A DNA stretch of 64,000 bases, from contig NZ_BAMZ01000008.1 in the NCBI RefSeq assembly GCF_000964225.1, positions 62,001-126,000 of the forward strand. The letters run 5' to 3'. The stretch comes from Acetobacter syzygii. GTDB lineage: Bacteria; Pseudomonadota; Alphaproteobacteria; Acetobacterales; Acetobacteraceae. The notes under the pieces were generated by a model. The model was not told the DNA's origin, ran no database searches, and saw nothing but the letters and a program-made list of their open reading frames with translations. The position numbers were made by a program, and so were the translations under genes. Shown here piece after piece: positions 35,254-44,213 of the stretch. The stretch's first letter is position 1; every line of letters begins with the position of its first letter.

Positions 35254-36321
35254 ATGTCCGAGACCGCAACAGCCGCTGCGCCAGAAGGACCACAGGCCCC
35301 TCCCTCCGTTGTGCATGATGAAACCCGCCGCCTGAGCGGCAAACAGCGGGTTGCCATTCTTCTGCTTGCAGCCGGGCGCGAACGGGCGGCCAAGGTGCTC
35401 AAACAGTTGCAGGAGGATGAGGTCCGCGATGTGTCGGTCGCCATGGCGGGGCTGGGGCTTATCAGCGCCTCTGTTGTGGAGGAGGTGTGCGCCCAGTTCA
35501 CCAAGAACTTCGAATCCTCCGAAGGGCTGGTGGGTACTTACGAAACCACGGAAGAACTGCTGCGCAAGGCCCTGTCGGGCGAGCAGGTCGACAAGATCAT
35601 GGAAGAAATCCGTGGTCCGGCCGGGCGCACCATGTGGGACAAGCTGGGCAATGTGCAGGAGGTGGTTCTGGCCAACTACCTGCGCAACGAATATCCGCAG
35701 ACTGCGGCCGTTATTCTCAGCCGCCTGCAACCGGCCCATGCTGCACGGGTGCTGACCCTGCTGCCCGAAGATTACGCAACCGAAGTGATGATGCGCGTGC
35801 TGCACATGGAAACAGTGCAGCGCGAGGTGCTGGACAGCGTGGAGGCGACCTTGCGGTCCGAGTTTATTTCCTCCCTTGGTCGTTCGGCCAAGCGCGACAG
35901 CTACGAACTGCTGGCCGAAGTGTTCAACAACTTCGACCGCAAGACCGAAACGCGCCTTATGGCCTCCATGGACAAGCGCAACCACGACGATATGGAAAAG
36001 GTGAAAGCGCTTATGTTCACCTTCGAAGATATCAAACGTCTGCCGCACGAGGCTCTTATGCGCATTGTGGCGCAGGTGGACCGCGAAAAACTGCCGCTGG
36101 CCCTCAAAGGGGCATCCGAGACCGTGCGCAAGATGTTCTTGCAGTGTATGTCCAAGCGTGCAGGCAGTATTCTGCTGGAAGAAATTTCCGCCCTTGGTCC
36201 CGTGCGTGTGAAGGATGCTGATGCCGCACAGGTTGAAATTGTGGGCATTATCAAAAACATGGCCAATGCAGGCGAGATTGATCTGGCCGAAAATGGCGGT
36301 AATGACGAGATCATTCCATAA
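35254..36321 (+). CDS. fliG: Flagellar motor switch protein
   Basis: Torque-generating switch protein bound to the MS-ring. The 355-residue protein has the FliF-binding N domain. The middle domain follows, with YLRNEYPQTAAVILSRLQPAHAARVLTLLP, where EYPQ is the variant of the EHPQR FliM-binding motif. The C-terminal domain carries the charged torque helix FEDIKRLPHEALMRIVAQVDREKLPLALKGA. The start lies three bases after the fliF stop. The stop shares one base with the fliH ATG. The C-terminus is extended by about 15 polar residues. Confidence 0.97.
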   Translation: MSETATAAAPEGPQAPPSVVHDETRRLSGKQRVAILLLAAGRERAAKVLKQLQEDEVRDVSVAMAGLGLISASVVEEVCAQFTKNFESSEGLVGTYETTEELLRKALSGEQVDKIMEEIRGPAGRTMWDKLGNVQEVVLANYLRNEYPQTAAVILSRLQPAHAARVLTLLPEDYATEVMMRVLHMETVQREVLDSVEATLRSEFISSLGRSAKRDSYELLAEVFNNFDRKTETRLMASMDKRNHDDMEKVKALMFTFEDIKRLPHEALMRIVAQVDREKLPLALKGASETVRKMFLQCMSKRAGSILLEEISALGPVRVKDADAAQVEIVGIIKNMANAGEIDLAENGGNDEIIP

Positions 36322-37079
36322 TGGTGGCAGGGGTGTTCTTCCGGTCTGGTGCACGCTGCATGGCAGCGGATGGCGCTTCCTCCGGGGGGGCGTCCACGCC
36401 TGTTGGCGCTTATCCGCGTTTTATGGATCTGGAGGATTTTGGCACACCCGAGGAGGACCCGGCCGCCAGGGAGCCTGTGCCAGAGGAAGAAAAAGCACCA
36501 GAACCCCCACCCCCGGATCCGAACCTGCTCAGCATTACGCGTGACGATCTGGCGGCCTTGCAGCAGCAGGCGCGCGAGGAAGGCCATGCAGCCGGTGCTG
36601 CGGAAAAGGATGCCGAACTTCAGGTATTCTATACCCAGTGCATGGCCGAACTGACCGAAGCCTTTAAGGCGGAAAACGCCCGGCGCGATCAGGCGCTGGC
36701 CAAGGCAACGCAGGTTTTTGTGGCGACTGTGGTGGAGATTGTACGGGCCCTGACCGCACTGGATGGTACGGTGTTGCAGGGAATGCAGCGTGACCTGATA
36801 GCCGATGCCGCCAGCTTTGCCCGTGAGTGCGAAGGGGATGTAACGGTACAGTGCAGCCCAACCGATATACAGCGCCTGCAAGCTGCCTTACAGAACGAAG
36901 GGGGTGTGCAGGTTGTGGCCGTGTCGGATATTGCGCAGGGGCTTATACGAATTTCCACGGCAGCCAACACCATTGTTATTGACCCAGTGCAGTGGCGCAA
37001 AAGTATGGCTGAAAAAATAGTGACCAGTGTCATGGCTCTTGCGCGCCAGCGCATGGAGCAGAGCGCTGGGCAGGCATAA
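36321..37079 (+). CDS. fliH: Flagellar export ATPase regulator, FliH-like
   Basis: Predicted negative regulator and peripheral stalk of the FliI ATPase. The 252-residue protein is divergent. It has a Pro/Glu-rich N-terminal tail (about 40-68), then helices containing ALQQQAREEGHAAGAAEKDAELQ with the Ala/Gly-x3 spacing typical of FliH glycine-zipper stalks. A C-terminal domain with a VTVQCSPTDIQRLQ and FRI/IRIS-like strand pattern resembles FliH/V-ATPase E. The call is supported by position between fliG and fliN. Starts at 36321 (overlapping the fliG stop), 36360 or 36423 are possible; coupling favours the first. Confidence 0.8.
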   Translation: MVAGVFFRSGARCMAADGASSGGASTPVGAYPRFMDLEDFGTPEEDPAAREPVPEEEKAPEPPPPDPNLLSITRDDLAALQQQAREEGHAAGAAEKDAELQVFYTQCMAELTEAFKAENARRDQALAKATQVFVATVVEIVRALTALDGTVLQGMQRDLIADAASFARECEGDVTVQCSPTDIQRLQAALQNEGGVQVVAVSDIAQGLIRISTAANTIVIDPVQWRKSMAEKIVTSVMALARQRMEQSAGQA

Positions 37080-37095
37080 GCAGGCGGAGACAACC

Positions 37096-37470
37096 ATGAG
37101 TACAGACAACACCGATATCGGGCTTGAGGATTTCGCCACCACCACGCCAGCGCCGGATGCTTCCGCCACGGCTGCCCCCGGCGCTGCCCCAACGCCTGAT
37201 GGCAAGGATGTGGACGATGCCCAGAAAGAGGCCGTTTACGATATTCCGGTCAAGATTACGGCAGTCATTGGTACGGCCACCATGCCGGTCAACCAGCTTT
37301 TGCGCCTGGGGCGCGGCGCGGTGGTCGAACTGGACCGCAAGCTGGGCGAAGCGGTGGATATTTATGCCAACAACCGCCTGATCGCCCGTGGCGAAGTGGT
37401 GGTCGTGGATGATAACCATATTGGCGTGACCATGACCGAAATCCTCTCCTCCTCCGCCACCAACGGTTAA
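37096..37470 (+). CDS. fliN: Flagellar motor switch protein (C-ring)
   Basis: C-ring component that also anchors FliH-FliI. The 124-residue protein has an Ala/Pro-rich N-terminus and one SpoA domain (about 45-118) with the conserved pattern IPVKITAVIGTATMPVNQLLRLGRGAVVELDRKLGEAVDIYANNRLIARGEVVVVDDNHIGVTMTEI. The ATG at 37096 follows CGGAGA; the frame is open upstream inside fliH, but that part is not family-like. The companion gene fliM is absent from this run. Confidence 0.96.
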   Translation: MSTDNTDIGLEDFATTTPAPDASATAAPGAAPTPDGKDVDDAQKEAVYDIPVKITAVIGTATMPVNQLLRLGRGAVVELDRKLGEAVDIYANNRLIARGEVVVVDDNHIGVTMTEILSSSATNG

Positions 37471-37475
37471 GCGCC

Positions 37476-37868
37476 TTGCCCGGACCCGGTACAGTAACTG
37501 TGGCCACCGCTGCCGCACAGCCCGGTGCGGCCGGTCTGGGTGCGGGGGCGTTTGTTGCCCCGGTCATGACGTGCATTGTGGCTTTTGCCGTTGTGATCGG
37601 GCTGATTTTTCTGTGTCGGTATGGGCTGAAGTTTTTGGAACCCTATCTGCTGCGCGGGCGGCAGACACCCAATCTGGCCGTGGTGGAAAGTGTGGCCGTG
37701 GACCAGCGCAGGCGGGTGAGTGTGATCCGTTATGGCCAGAAAAAAGGGTTGATCCTGACCGGCGGTGGCAACGATGTGTTTATGGGCTGGGTGGACGGGG
37801 CGGAGGCTCCCTCCACCACCCCACAGCCCGCCCCTGCGGTTCTCCCCCCGATCCCCCCTCATTCCTGA
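37476..37868 (+). CDS. fliO: FliO-like flagellar biosynthesis protein
   Basis: Predicted assembly factor for the FliP export-gate pentamer. The 130-residue protein has one membrane helix (APVMTCIVAFAVVIGLIFLCRYGLKF). A small cytoplasmic domain follows (NLAVVESVAVDQRRRVSVIRYGQKKGLILTGGGNDVFMGWV), which matches the FliO pattern of a helix followed by a beta-strand set ending near the LLV/ILTGG motif, and then a Pro-rich tail. The start is uncertain: TTG at 37476 or GTG at 37500, both without a clear ribosome-binding site. It sits between fliN and fliP, the classical position of fliO. Confidence 0.8.
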   Translation: MPGPGTVTVATAAAQPGAAGLGAGAFVAPVMTCIVAFAVVIGLIFLCRYGLKFLEPYLLRGRQTPNLAVVESVAVDQRRRVSVIRYGQKKGLILTGGGNDVFMGWVDGAEAPSTTPQPAPAVLPPIPPHS

Positions 37869-37890
37869 TGCAGAAGCGGAGCCTCCAGCG

Positions 37891-38658
37891 TTGAAAGTTC
37901 CAGCCTTTACAAGACGTGGCGCGTGGTTTGCGACTTTGGCGCTGTGTGCTCTGGCGGTAGCTTGTCTGCCGGTCATGGCTCATGCCCAGTCCATTGCGCT
38001 CGATCTTGGTAAAGGGGGCGACCCGGGGACCACCAGCCGCATTATCCAGATTACCGCCCTGCTGACCGTGCTTTCGCTGGCACCAAGTCTGCTGGTTATG
38101 GTAACGGCTTTTACCCGCATTATTGTTGTGCTTTCGCTCCTGCGGGGGGCTATTGGGGCGCAGGGTACTCCGCCCAATACGGTGCTGGTCGGGCTGGGCC
38201 TGTTCCTGACCTTTTTTGTTATGCAGCCCACCTTCCAGCAGTCGTGGGATCAGGGCATTGCCCCCATGATGGATGGTCAGGTGGAGGAAATGGAAGGGCT
38301 TAAAGCCGCCGCCGAGCCTTTTCGCACATTTATGCTGGCGCATGTGCGGGCGGCGGATCTGTCCACCTTCCAGCATCTGGCCAATGTGCCACCTGCACCT
38401 ACCCCGGCGGAAACGCCGTGGCGTGTGCTGATGCCCGCTTTTATGGTGGGTGAACTCAGCCGCGGGTTTGAGATGGGGTTCCTGCTCTATCTGCCCTTTC
38501 TGGTCATAGATATTGTCACGTCCAGTGTGCTGATGAGTCTGGGGATGATGATGCTACCCCCTGCGACCATCTCGCTGCCGTTCAAGCTTATCTTTTTTGT
38601 TATGGTTGATGGCTGGCAAATGGTGGCGGGTGGGCTGGTACGCAGCTTTGGCGGCTGA
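37891..38658 (+). CDS. fliP: Flagellar type III export gate protein
   Basis: Core subunit of the FliPQR export gate. The 255-residue precursor has a cleavable signal peptide (ending near PVMAHAQS), a known feature of FliP. Signatures follow: LSLAPSLLVMVTAFTRIIVVLSLLRGAIGAQGTPPN, LFLTFFVMQPTF, LMPAFMVGELSRGFEMGFLLYLPFLVIDIVTSSVLMSLGMMMLPP and LPFKLIFFVMVDGW. No ATG lies at a sensible place. The TTG at 37891, with GCGGAG upstream, gives a normal-length signal peptide and avoids overlap with fliO. It ends the run; fliQ and fliR are not adjacent. Confidence 0.95.
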   Translation: MKVPAFTRRGAWFATLALCALAVACLPVMAHAQSIALDLGKGGDPGTTSRIIQITALLTVLSLAPSLLVMVTAFTRIIVVLSLLRGAIGAQGTPPNTVLVGLGLFLTFFVMQPTFQQSWDQGIAPMMDGQVEEMEGLKAAAEPFRTFMLAHVRAADLSTFQHLANVPPAPTPAETPWRVLMPAFMVGELSRGFEMGFLLYLPFLVIDIVTSSVLMSLGMMMLPPATISLPFKLIFFVMVDGWQMVAGGLVRSFGG

Positions 38659-39168
38659 CTGGCCTGTTGTGGAGTAGGGCCGGTCTTTGCGGAATTTTAT
38701 TGCAAAATCATAATAAAATCACGCATCTGGCGTATTTGCTTGTTTTATATTGCAATGTTTTTAGAAATTGCTGCCCGTGCGCGCTCTTGCCCATCCTGAG
38801 TAAAGGACTATCATCTGCCCCGTAATGGCGCTGAACATGGCAGGCTATTGGCATACGGTATTGTTTTATTGGAATTTTAATATTTGGAGACAAAGGCAGA
38901 CTATCTCTGGATCCTACAATCTTCTGTAAAGACATCCAGTCACGAACGCGGTATGAAGGCGCTTGCTTGTCTGGCCCATGCCGCTGGATAAGAATGGATT
39001 ATCTGCTTTTTATCTCAAGGGGCGTCTTCGGGGCGTTTCCTGAATTTTTGTGAATGCGCAAGGGGGGCCATTTAAGGCCACGACTGACCGGTGTTGTGCG
39101 CTGTGGCGCATGTGTTCCGGTGGTTGCCACGTAAGGCACCCCAATAATATGAAGGAAGTTGCACTGAT
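38659..39168 (+). promoter_or_regulatory. Long AT-rich intergenic region before the chemotaxis operon
   Basis: About 510 bases without a convincing gene. The first half is unusually AT-rich (38690-38780 and 38850-38950) compared with flanking genes. A weak flagellar-sigma-like element, TAAA (38801-38804), 13 bases, then CCCCGTAA (38818-38825), may be a promoter for mcp and the che genes, but spacing and match are poor. A 75-residue leftward frame at 38708-38935 looks non-coding. Confidence 0.45.
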
Positions 39169-40698
39169 ATGCTGCAATGGCTGAACAAGGACGCTCCGTT
39201 CCGCGATAAAATCCGGGTTGTGATGCTGTGTCTGGAAGCATATTTCATGTTCCAGATTATTGTGGAGACGGTTGGCTTTTTCTGGCACGCGCCAGCCCAT
39301 TACACGTATATCATCAACATGAGCGCCCTTGTTTTCGGGCAGATTGTTGTCATGTTCATCTGGAAGTGGTTCACCACCCTGATTACCGAGCCGGTGGAAA
39401 AACTGGCGCAGATGGGGGAAGAACTGGGCAATGGTGTTGCACACAGCAACATCCCCTTCCTCAAGAACAAGGACTGCGTTGGCCGTCTGGCCCGGATTAT
39501 GGCCCGCTTCTCCCGCATGGTGGATGAGCAGGCCGCCGCCCGCCAGCAGCAGGAAAAAATGGCGTCCGAAATCAAGGATGCGCTTGATAACAGTCAGGAC
39601 CGCGACAAACACACACATATGGTGATCGACCGGTTGGGGCAGGCTCTGGCCGACATGGCGCAGGGTGACCTGCGGACCCGTATTGAAGACCCGATTTTTG
39701 ATGGGGAATTTGCCCCCCTGCGTGATGCGTTCAACCATTCCGCAACCCGCCTGAACGAAGCCCTGTGCGCCGTTGCCAGCAATTCCGACCTGATCTCCAC
39801 CGGCGCTGCCGAAATTTCCACGGCATCGGACGATCTGGCCAAACGGACGGAAAAGCAGGCTGCAAACCTTGGTCAGGCGGCATCGTCCGTGCGGACCATT
39901 ACCGAAGGTGTGCAGAGCAACGCCAAAGCCTGTGCCGATGCGAATGCAGAAAGCCAGCAGGCGCTGGAAAAGGTTAAGGCGGCTACATCCGTCATGACCG
40001 AAACCACCAGAGCCATGGACGGAATCAAGAGTTCCTCCGATGCGATTGGCGAAATTATTTCGGTCATTGATGGCATTGCCTTCCAGACCAATGTGCTGGC
40101 CCTGAACGCAGGGGTGGAAGCCGCCCGCGCGGGCGAGGCTGGTCGTGGCTTTGCCGTTGTTGCGCAGGAAGTCCGCTCGCTGGCGGAACAGTCCGCAACA
40201 TCTGCAAGCGAGATCAAGCGCCTGATCTCCGTTGCTGCCGAGCAGGTGGTCAAGGGTGTGGATCTGGTGCAGCAGACTGGCCGCTACCTGAACGATTTTG
40301 CAGGCAGCACCCAGAATATTGCGACCCGGGTGGAAGAAATTTCCTCCTCCACGCAGGATCAGGCCCAGCGCCTGTCCGAAGTGACCGCCTCCATTGGCGG
40401 GATGGATCAGGTTACGCAGCAGAACGCAGCCATGGTGGAAGAAACCACAGCCGCCAGCCACAACCTGACTGCCGAAACCCGGACACTGGCGGCAACACTC
40501 AGCCGCTTTAAAATGGACCTTGGTGGCGCGCGCGCTGGCCGCGCAAGCCGCCCGGCGCTTTCGGCCCCTCGTGCGCCCGCCCGCCCCAGACCGGCCAGCC
40601 CGGCCCGTGTGGCAGCGCCCGTGGCCCCGGCGGCTCCCACGCCCCCTACGCTGTCCATCCCCACGTCCTCGTCCGATGCCGGATGGGAAGAGTTTTAA
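39169..40698 (+). CDS. Methyl-accepting chemotaxis protein without a large periplasmic domain
   Basis: Chemoreceptor signalling to CheA. The 509-residue protein has two membrane helices (about 14-39 and 47-70) joined by only a few residues, so there is no external ligand domain. A HAMP domain (about 70-125), a second HAMP-like stretch (150-205) and a coiled-coil signalling domain follow. The hairpin tip (about 297-345) reads [41 protein letters not shown]. The C-terminus ends with GWEEF, equivalent to the NWETF/NWEEF tether that recruits CheR and CheB, after a flexible Ala/Pro linker. A sensor of this type probably detects an internal or membrane signal. It is the first gene of the che operon. 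Confidence 0.95.
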   Translation: MLQWLNKDAPFRDKIRVVMLCLEAYFMFQIIVETVGFFWHAPAHYTYIINMSALVFGQIVVMFIWKWFTTLITEPVEKLAQMGEELGNGVAHSNIPFLKNKDCVGRLARIMARFSRMVDEQAAARQQQEKMASEIKDALDNSQDRDKHTHMVIDRLGQALADMAQGDLRTRIEDPIFDGEFAPLRDAFNHSATRLNEALCAVASNSDLISTGAAEISTASDDLAKRTEKQAANLGQAASSVRTITEGVQSNAKACADANAESQQALEKVKAATSVMTETTRAMDGIKSSSDAIGEIISVIDGIAFQTNVLALNAGVEAARAGEAGRGFAVVAQEVRSLAEQSATSASEIKRLISVAAEQVVKGVDLVQQTGRYLNDFAGSTQNIATRVEEISSSTQDQAQRLSEVTASIGGMDQVTQQNAAMVEETTAASHNLTAETRTLAATLSRFKMDLGGARAGRASRPALSAPRAPARPRPASPARVAAPVAPAAPTPPTLSIPTSSSDAGWEEF

Positions 40699-40767
40699 TG
40701 GCCAGTATTCCAGCATGTCCGGGGCAGAGCAGCCCCGGCCTGTGTGGTTGATCAAGGGAGCAGTGGG

Positions 40768-41034
40768 TTGGCGAATGTGACCTTACCTGAACGTCTGGAC
40801 ACTTCAGCGGCATTTGCCCTGAAGAGTGAGATCGAACAGGCAATTCAGAATGCCGGGGGCGGGCAGGTTGCTCTGGACGCTTCTGGCGTAACTTACCTTG
40901 GAGGACTGTGCTTGCAGGTTCTCCTAGCCAGCAGATGCCCACTTGTGACGCCTTCGGAGCCAGTAGTGGAGGCTTATGCCCTGTTTGGCGTAAGCACGTA
41001 TCTGACCGAGCCGCTGGCGCCGTTCAAGGAGTAA
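40768..41034 (+). CDS. STAS-domain protein of the chemotaxis operon
   Basis: Small anti-sigma-antagonist-like domain protein of about 88 residues, following the SpoIIAA/STAS pattern: TLPERLDTSAAFALKSEIEQAI, then QVALDASGVTYLGGLCLQVLLAS. The phosphorylatable Ser of the usual DSSG motif is missing; the segment reads LGGLC. Classical kinase-controlled switching therefore seems unlikely. TTG at 40768 has GGGAG upstream at normal spacing. GTG at 40744 or 40777 are alternatives. It lies between mcp and cheY and probably helps chemosensory signalling or array assembly, but its partner is unknown. Confidence 0.75.
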   Translation: MANVTLPERLDTSAAFALKSEIEQAIQNAGGGQVALDASGVTYLGGLCLQVLLASRCPLVTPSEPVVEAYALFGVSTYLTEPLAPFKE

Positions 41035-41042
41035 TAAGGACT

Positions 41043-41426
41043 ATGGTGGAAAAAGTGGGCATACGCGTTTTGACGGTCGATGACTCCCGCACCATGCAGG
41101 GCATGTTACGCAAAGCCCTGGAAGGGGCGGGCTACGATGTTATTCAAGGTGGGGATGGGGTCGAAGGGCTGGAAGTGCTACAGGCAGCCGACCCTGTGCC
41201 CAATGCGATTATTACAGATATCAATATGCCGCGCATGGATGGTTTTGAATTTATTGAAGCCGTGCGTGGGATGGAAAAATACAAGCATCTGCCAATGATC
41301 GTTCTGACAACGGAAAGCGACCCCGAGAAAAAAGCCAGAGCCCGTGCGGCCGGGGCGACCGGGTGGATTGTCAAACCGTTCAGCACAGACAGTCTCGTGG
41401 CGGCTATCCGCCGGGTGACCGCCTGA
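41043..41426 (+). CDS. cheY: Chemotaxis response regulator CheY (first copy)
   Basis: Single-domain response regulator that carries the signal from CheA to the motor. The 127-residue protein has Asp13 and Asp14 (VDDS), phospho-acceptor Asp59 (TDINMPRMDG), Thr89 (VLTT) and Lys111 (VKPF), the full active set. The ATG at 41043 follows AAGGA. It lies directly before cheA, the usual place of the motor-controlling CheY. A second CheY in the same operon could act as a phosphate sink, since no cheZ is visible. Confidence 0.96.
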   Translation: MVEKVGIRVLTVDDSRTMQGMLRKALEGAGYDVIQGGDGVEGLEVLQAADPVPNAIITDINMPRMDGFEFIEAVRGMEKYKHLPMIVLTTESDPEKKARARAAGATGWIVKPFSTDSLVAAIRRVTA

Positions 41427-41441
41427 AGGAGAGAGATCAGG

Positions 41442-43712
41442 ATGAGTGGTGACATGGACGATATCCTTCTGGTTTTTTTCCAGGAGTGTGAAGAGCAGCT
41501 TCAGGAACTGGAGCGTGGTCTGTCTGCCCTTTCGGATGGGGAATCCGGGAAGGAGACAATCAACGCCGTTTTCCGCGCTGTGCATTCCATCAAGGGTGGG
41601 GCCGCGTCCTTCGGTCTGGAAAACCTTGTCCGGTTTGCGCACGTGTTCGAAAGTTCCCTTGATGGTCTGCGCTCCGGCCGTGTTGCTCCTACGCCTGAGA
41701 TTGTTAAAACCTTTCTCAAGGCCATGGATGTTCTGAGCGATCTGGTGGCCGAGGCACAGGGTGGTGCCGCGGTGGATCAGGGCCGTATTGCGGAAAGCCA
41801 GACCGAACTGGAAGCCATTATTGGCGAAGGTGGCGGGAGTGCCCCGGCCGCAAAACAGGAAGATGTGATTCCTGCCGATTTTGTGCCCGTGCCCATGGAT
41901 TTTGAGCCAGTCATGGCCGATTTTGATTTCGGCGATTTTGGACTGGAAGAGGATGCTCCGGCCGCCGCGGCCCTTGTGGTGACCTTCAGCCCCCATACCG
42001 CCATGTATGACCGGGGGGACGATGCCCGCAACCTGCTGATCGGTCTGGCCGATGTGGCGGTGGCCCATGGTGGCACCAGCACCGTAACGTGCGAAACAGC
42101 CGCTCTGCCCGCACTGGCGGATATGAAGACCGAACAGTCCTACTTGTCGTGGCGTGTGGTTCTGCCCGCATCCGTGCCGGAGGAGAGCGTTCACGCGGTG
42201 TTCGACTGGGTGAGCGACGTGTGCGATGTGACCATCTCGCGGGAGGGTGGGTCTGACCCGGATGGTGGCGAGCCCGCCCCCGAGGAACCCACACCTGCTT
42301 TGGTGGAAGACCCTGCGCCAGCCACGTTCAAGGCGGAGACAGAGCCTGCGGCGGCAACCCCGGACCTGCAACCCCACCCGGCTTCGGCCTCGGTGGTGGA
42401 AAAAATCATGGCGGAACTGCCTCCGCCGCCCACGGCCGCGGCCAGCGCCCCCATTGCAGCAGGCAATACGGCTGCCGTGCGCCGCCCGGTTGAACAGGCG
42501 ACAATCCGTGTGGACCTGCACCGCGTGGATGACCTGATGGATCTGGTCGGTGAGCTGGTGATTGCACAGGCAGCCCTTGAATCCATTGGCCAGCGCGAAG
42601 AGGGCGGCCAGCAGGAAATGATCAAGCGCATTGCCAGCATGAAAACCCTGACGCGGGATATTCAGGATGCGGTCATGGCCGTGCGCGCCCAGCCCGTGCG
42701 CAGCGTGTTCCAGCGGATGCAACGCGTTGTGCGCGAGGCCTGCTCCATGACCCACAAGGACGTGGTGCTGACACTGGAAGGCGAGGACACGGAAGTGGAC
42801 CGCACACTGGTGGAAAAACTCTCCGACCCGCTGACCCACATGCTGCGCAATGCGGTTGACCACGGCATTGAAAGTGCAGAGGACCGGATTGCTGCGGGCA
42901 AGTCCCCCACAGGGCAGATTCTGCTTTCTGCCGGGCATCGGTCTGGCCGTATCCTGATTACCATCAAGGATGATGGGGGCGGGATCAACCACGAGCGCGT
43001 GCTGGCCATTGCCATCAAGCGCGGCATTGTCGCCCCCGATGCGGTGCTGACGGATGACGAGATCAATAACCTTATCTTCGCGCCGGGCTTTTCCACGGCA
43101 ACGACCGTCTCCGACCTGTCTGGCCGTGGGGTGGGGATGGATGTGGTCAAGCAGGCCATTCTGGGCCTTGGCGGGCGCGTGACCATCAGCAGTGTGCAGG
43201 GGGAGGGCACGACCTTCTGCCTGAGCCTGCCGCTAACACTGGCCGTGCTGGATGGAATGCTGATTGTGGCCGCCGGGTCCACAATGGTTGTGCCTGTCTC
43301 CTCCGTGGTGGAAACCATGATGGTCAACCACAAGGATATTTACATGCTGCCCGATGGCGCCAATGTGGTGTCCATCCGTGGGGTCTGTATGCCGCTTATT
43401 CCCCTTGCGTCCGAACTGGGGCTGGGGGGCTACGGCACATCGCGTGGCCTGTCCGAGGATGACGTGATTCTGGTGGTGGAAAACGAGTCCGGTGCACGGG
43501 CTGCACTGATTGTGGAGGATATCCGCGATCAGGCGCAGGTGGTGATCAAAAGCATTGAAAAGAATTATCGCCAGATGCCCGGTGTATCTGCCGCGACCAT
43601 TCTGGGGGATGGCAGCGTGTCCCTTATTCTGGATGTTCCCGCACTGGTTGCCAATGCCCTTGGCCGGATAGACACAAGGCCCTCGGATGTTCGCACAGGG
43701 ATTGCGGCCTAA
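41442..43712 (+). CDS. cheA: Chemotaxis histidine kinase
   Basis: Central autokinase of the chemosensory array. The 756-residue product has the P1 Hpt domain with His48 in AVHSIKGGAASFG and a long acidic/Ala-rich linker with a P2-like region (about 180-270). The P3 dimerisation domain follows (IRVDLHRVDDLMDLVGELVIAQAAL). The P4 kinase domain shows LSDPLTHMLRNAVDHGIE (N box), IKDDGGGINHERVL (G1), and GRGVGMDVVKQAI (G2). The CheW-like P5 domain completes it. All expected elements are present. It lies 15 bases after cheY, and cheW follows. Confidence 0.98.
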   Translation: MSGDMDDILLVFFQECEEQLQELERGLSALSDGESGKETINAVFRAVHSIKGGAASFGLENLVRFAHVFESSLDGLRSGRVAPTPEIVKTFLKAMDVLSDLVAEAQGGAAVDQGRIAESQTELEAIIGEGGGSAPAAKQEDVIPADFVPVPMDFEPVMADFDFGDFGLEEDAPAAAALVVTFSPHTAMYDRGDDARNLLIGLADVAVAHGGTSTVTCETAALPALADMKTEQSYLSWRVVLPASVPEESVHAVFDWVSDVCDVTISREGGSDPDGGEPAPEEPTPALVEDPAPATFKAETEPAAATPDLQPHPASASVVEKIMAELPPPPTAAASAPIAAGNTAAVRRPVEQATIRVDLHRVDDLMDLVGELVIAQAALESIGQREEGGQQEMIKRIASMKTLTRDIQDAVMAVRAQPVRSVFQRMQRVVREACSMTHKDVVLTLEGEDTEVDRTLVEKLSDPLTHMLRNAVDHGIESAEDRIAAGKSPTGQILLSAGHRSGRILITIKDDGGGINHERVLAIAIKRGIVAPDAVLTDDEINNLIFAPGFSTATTVSDLSGRGVGMDVVKQAILGLGGRVTISSVQGEGTTFCLSLPLTLAVLDGMLIVAAGSTMVVPVSSVVETMMVNHKDIYMLPDGANVVSIRGVCMPLIPLASELGLGGYGTSRGLSEDDVILVVENESGARAALIVEDIRDQAQVVIKSIEKNYRQMPGVSAATILGDGSVSLILDVPALVANALGRIDTRPSDVRTGIAA

Positions 43713-43757
43713 TACCAGACCACATCAGACGATCTGTATTTGAGTAGGAAAACGGAT

Positions 43758-44213
43758 ATGACGGACGAAGCCGGGGCCGACGCCAAGCTTGTAAAAATGA
43801 TCGTGTTTGCAGTGGGTGATCAGGAATATTGCATTCCCATTCTGAGCGTGCGCGAAATTCGTGGGTTTGAAAAAACTACGGCACTGCCTTTTGCGCCGCA
43901 CTATGTCTGCGGTGCGATCAACCTGCGTGGCATTATCCTGACCGTTATTGACCTTGCGGTGTACCTGAACGTGGAGCCACAGGCCGATAACCCGCGCCGG
44001 GTGGTGATTATTGTGGAATCGCGCAATGGTACGGTGTGTGGTCTGCTGGTGGACCGGGTGATTGACATGGCGGACGTAAACCTGTCCGACATTCAGGCCG
44101 TGGCGGAGGAAGATAGCAGCCTGAGCGGTCTGGTCATGATTGCAGACCGCATGATTGGCGTGCTCCGGCTGGAAGTGGTGGTCGGTCAGCTGGTAGGCGG
44201 GATGATCTCCTGA
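43758..44213 (+). CDS. cheW: Chemotaxis coupling protein
   Basis: Adapter linking receptors to CheA. The 151-residue CheW fold has the pattern FAVGDQEYCIPILSVREIRGFEKTTALPFAPHYVCGAINLRGIILTVIDLAVYLN. It includes the GAINLRG motif and the later GLLVDRVIDMADV segment. The ATG at 43758 follows AGGAAAA; a TTG at 43740 in frame is less likely. The stop shares a base with the cheR start (TGATG). Confidence 0.96.
   Translation: MTDEAGADAKLVKMIVFAVGDQEYCIPILSVREIRGFEKTTALPFAPHYVCGAINLRGIILTVIDLAVYLNVEPQADNPRRVVIIVESRNGTVCGLLVDRVIDMADVNLSDIQAVAEEDSSLSGLVMIADRMIGVLRLEVVVGQLVGGMIS

Noticed and set aside
34093-36354. 753-codon minus-strand open frame across fliF and fliG
   Set aside because: It is antisense to two unmistakable flagellar genes and is rich in His/Gln without domains.
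38708-38935. 75-codon leftward frame between fliP and mcp
   Set aside because: Base composition is AT-rich and unlike coding DNA here, and no family-like sequence or ribosome-binding site is seen.
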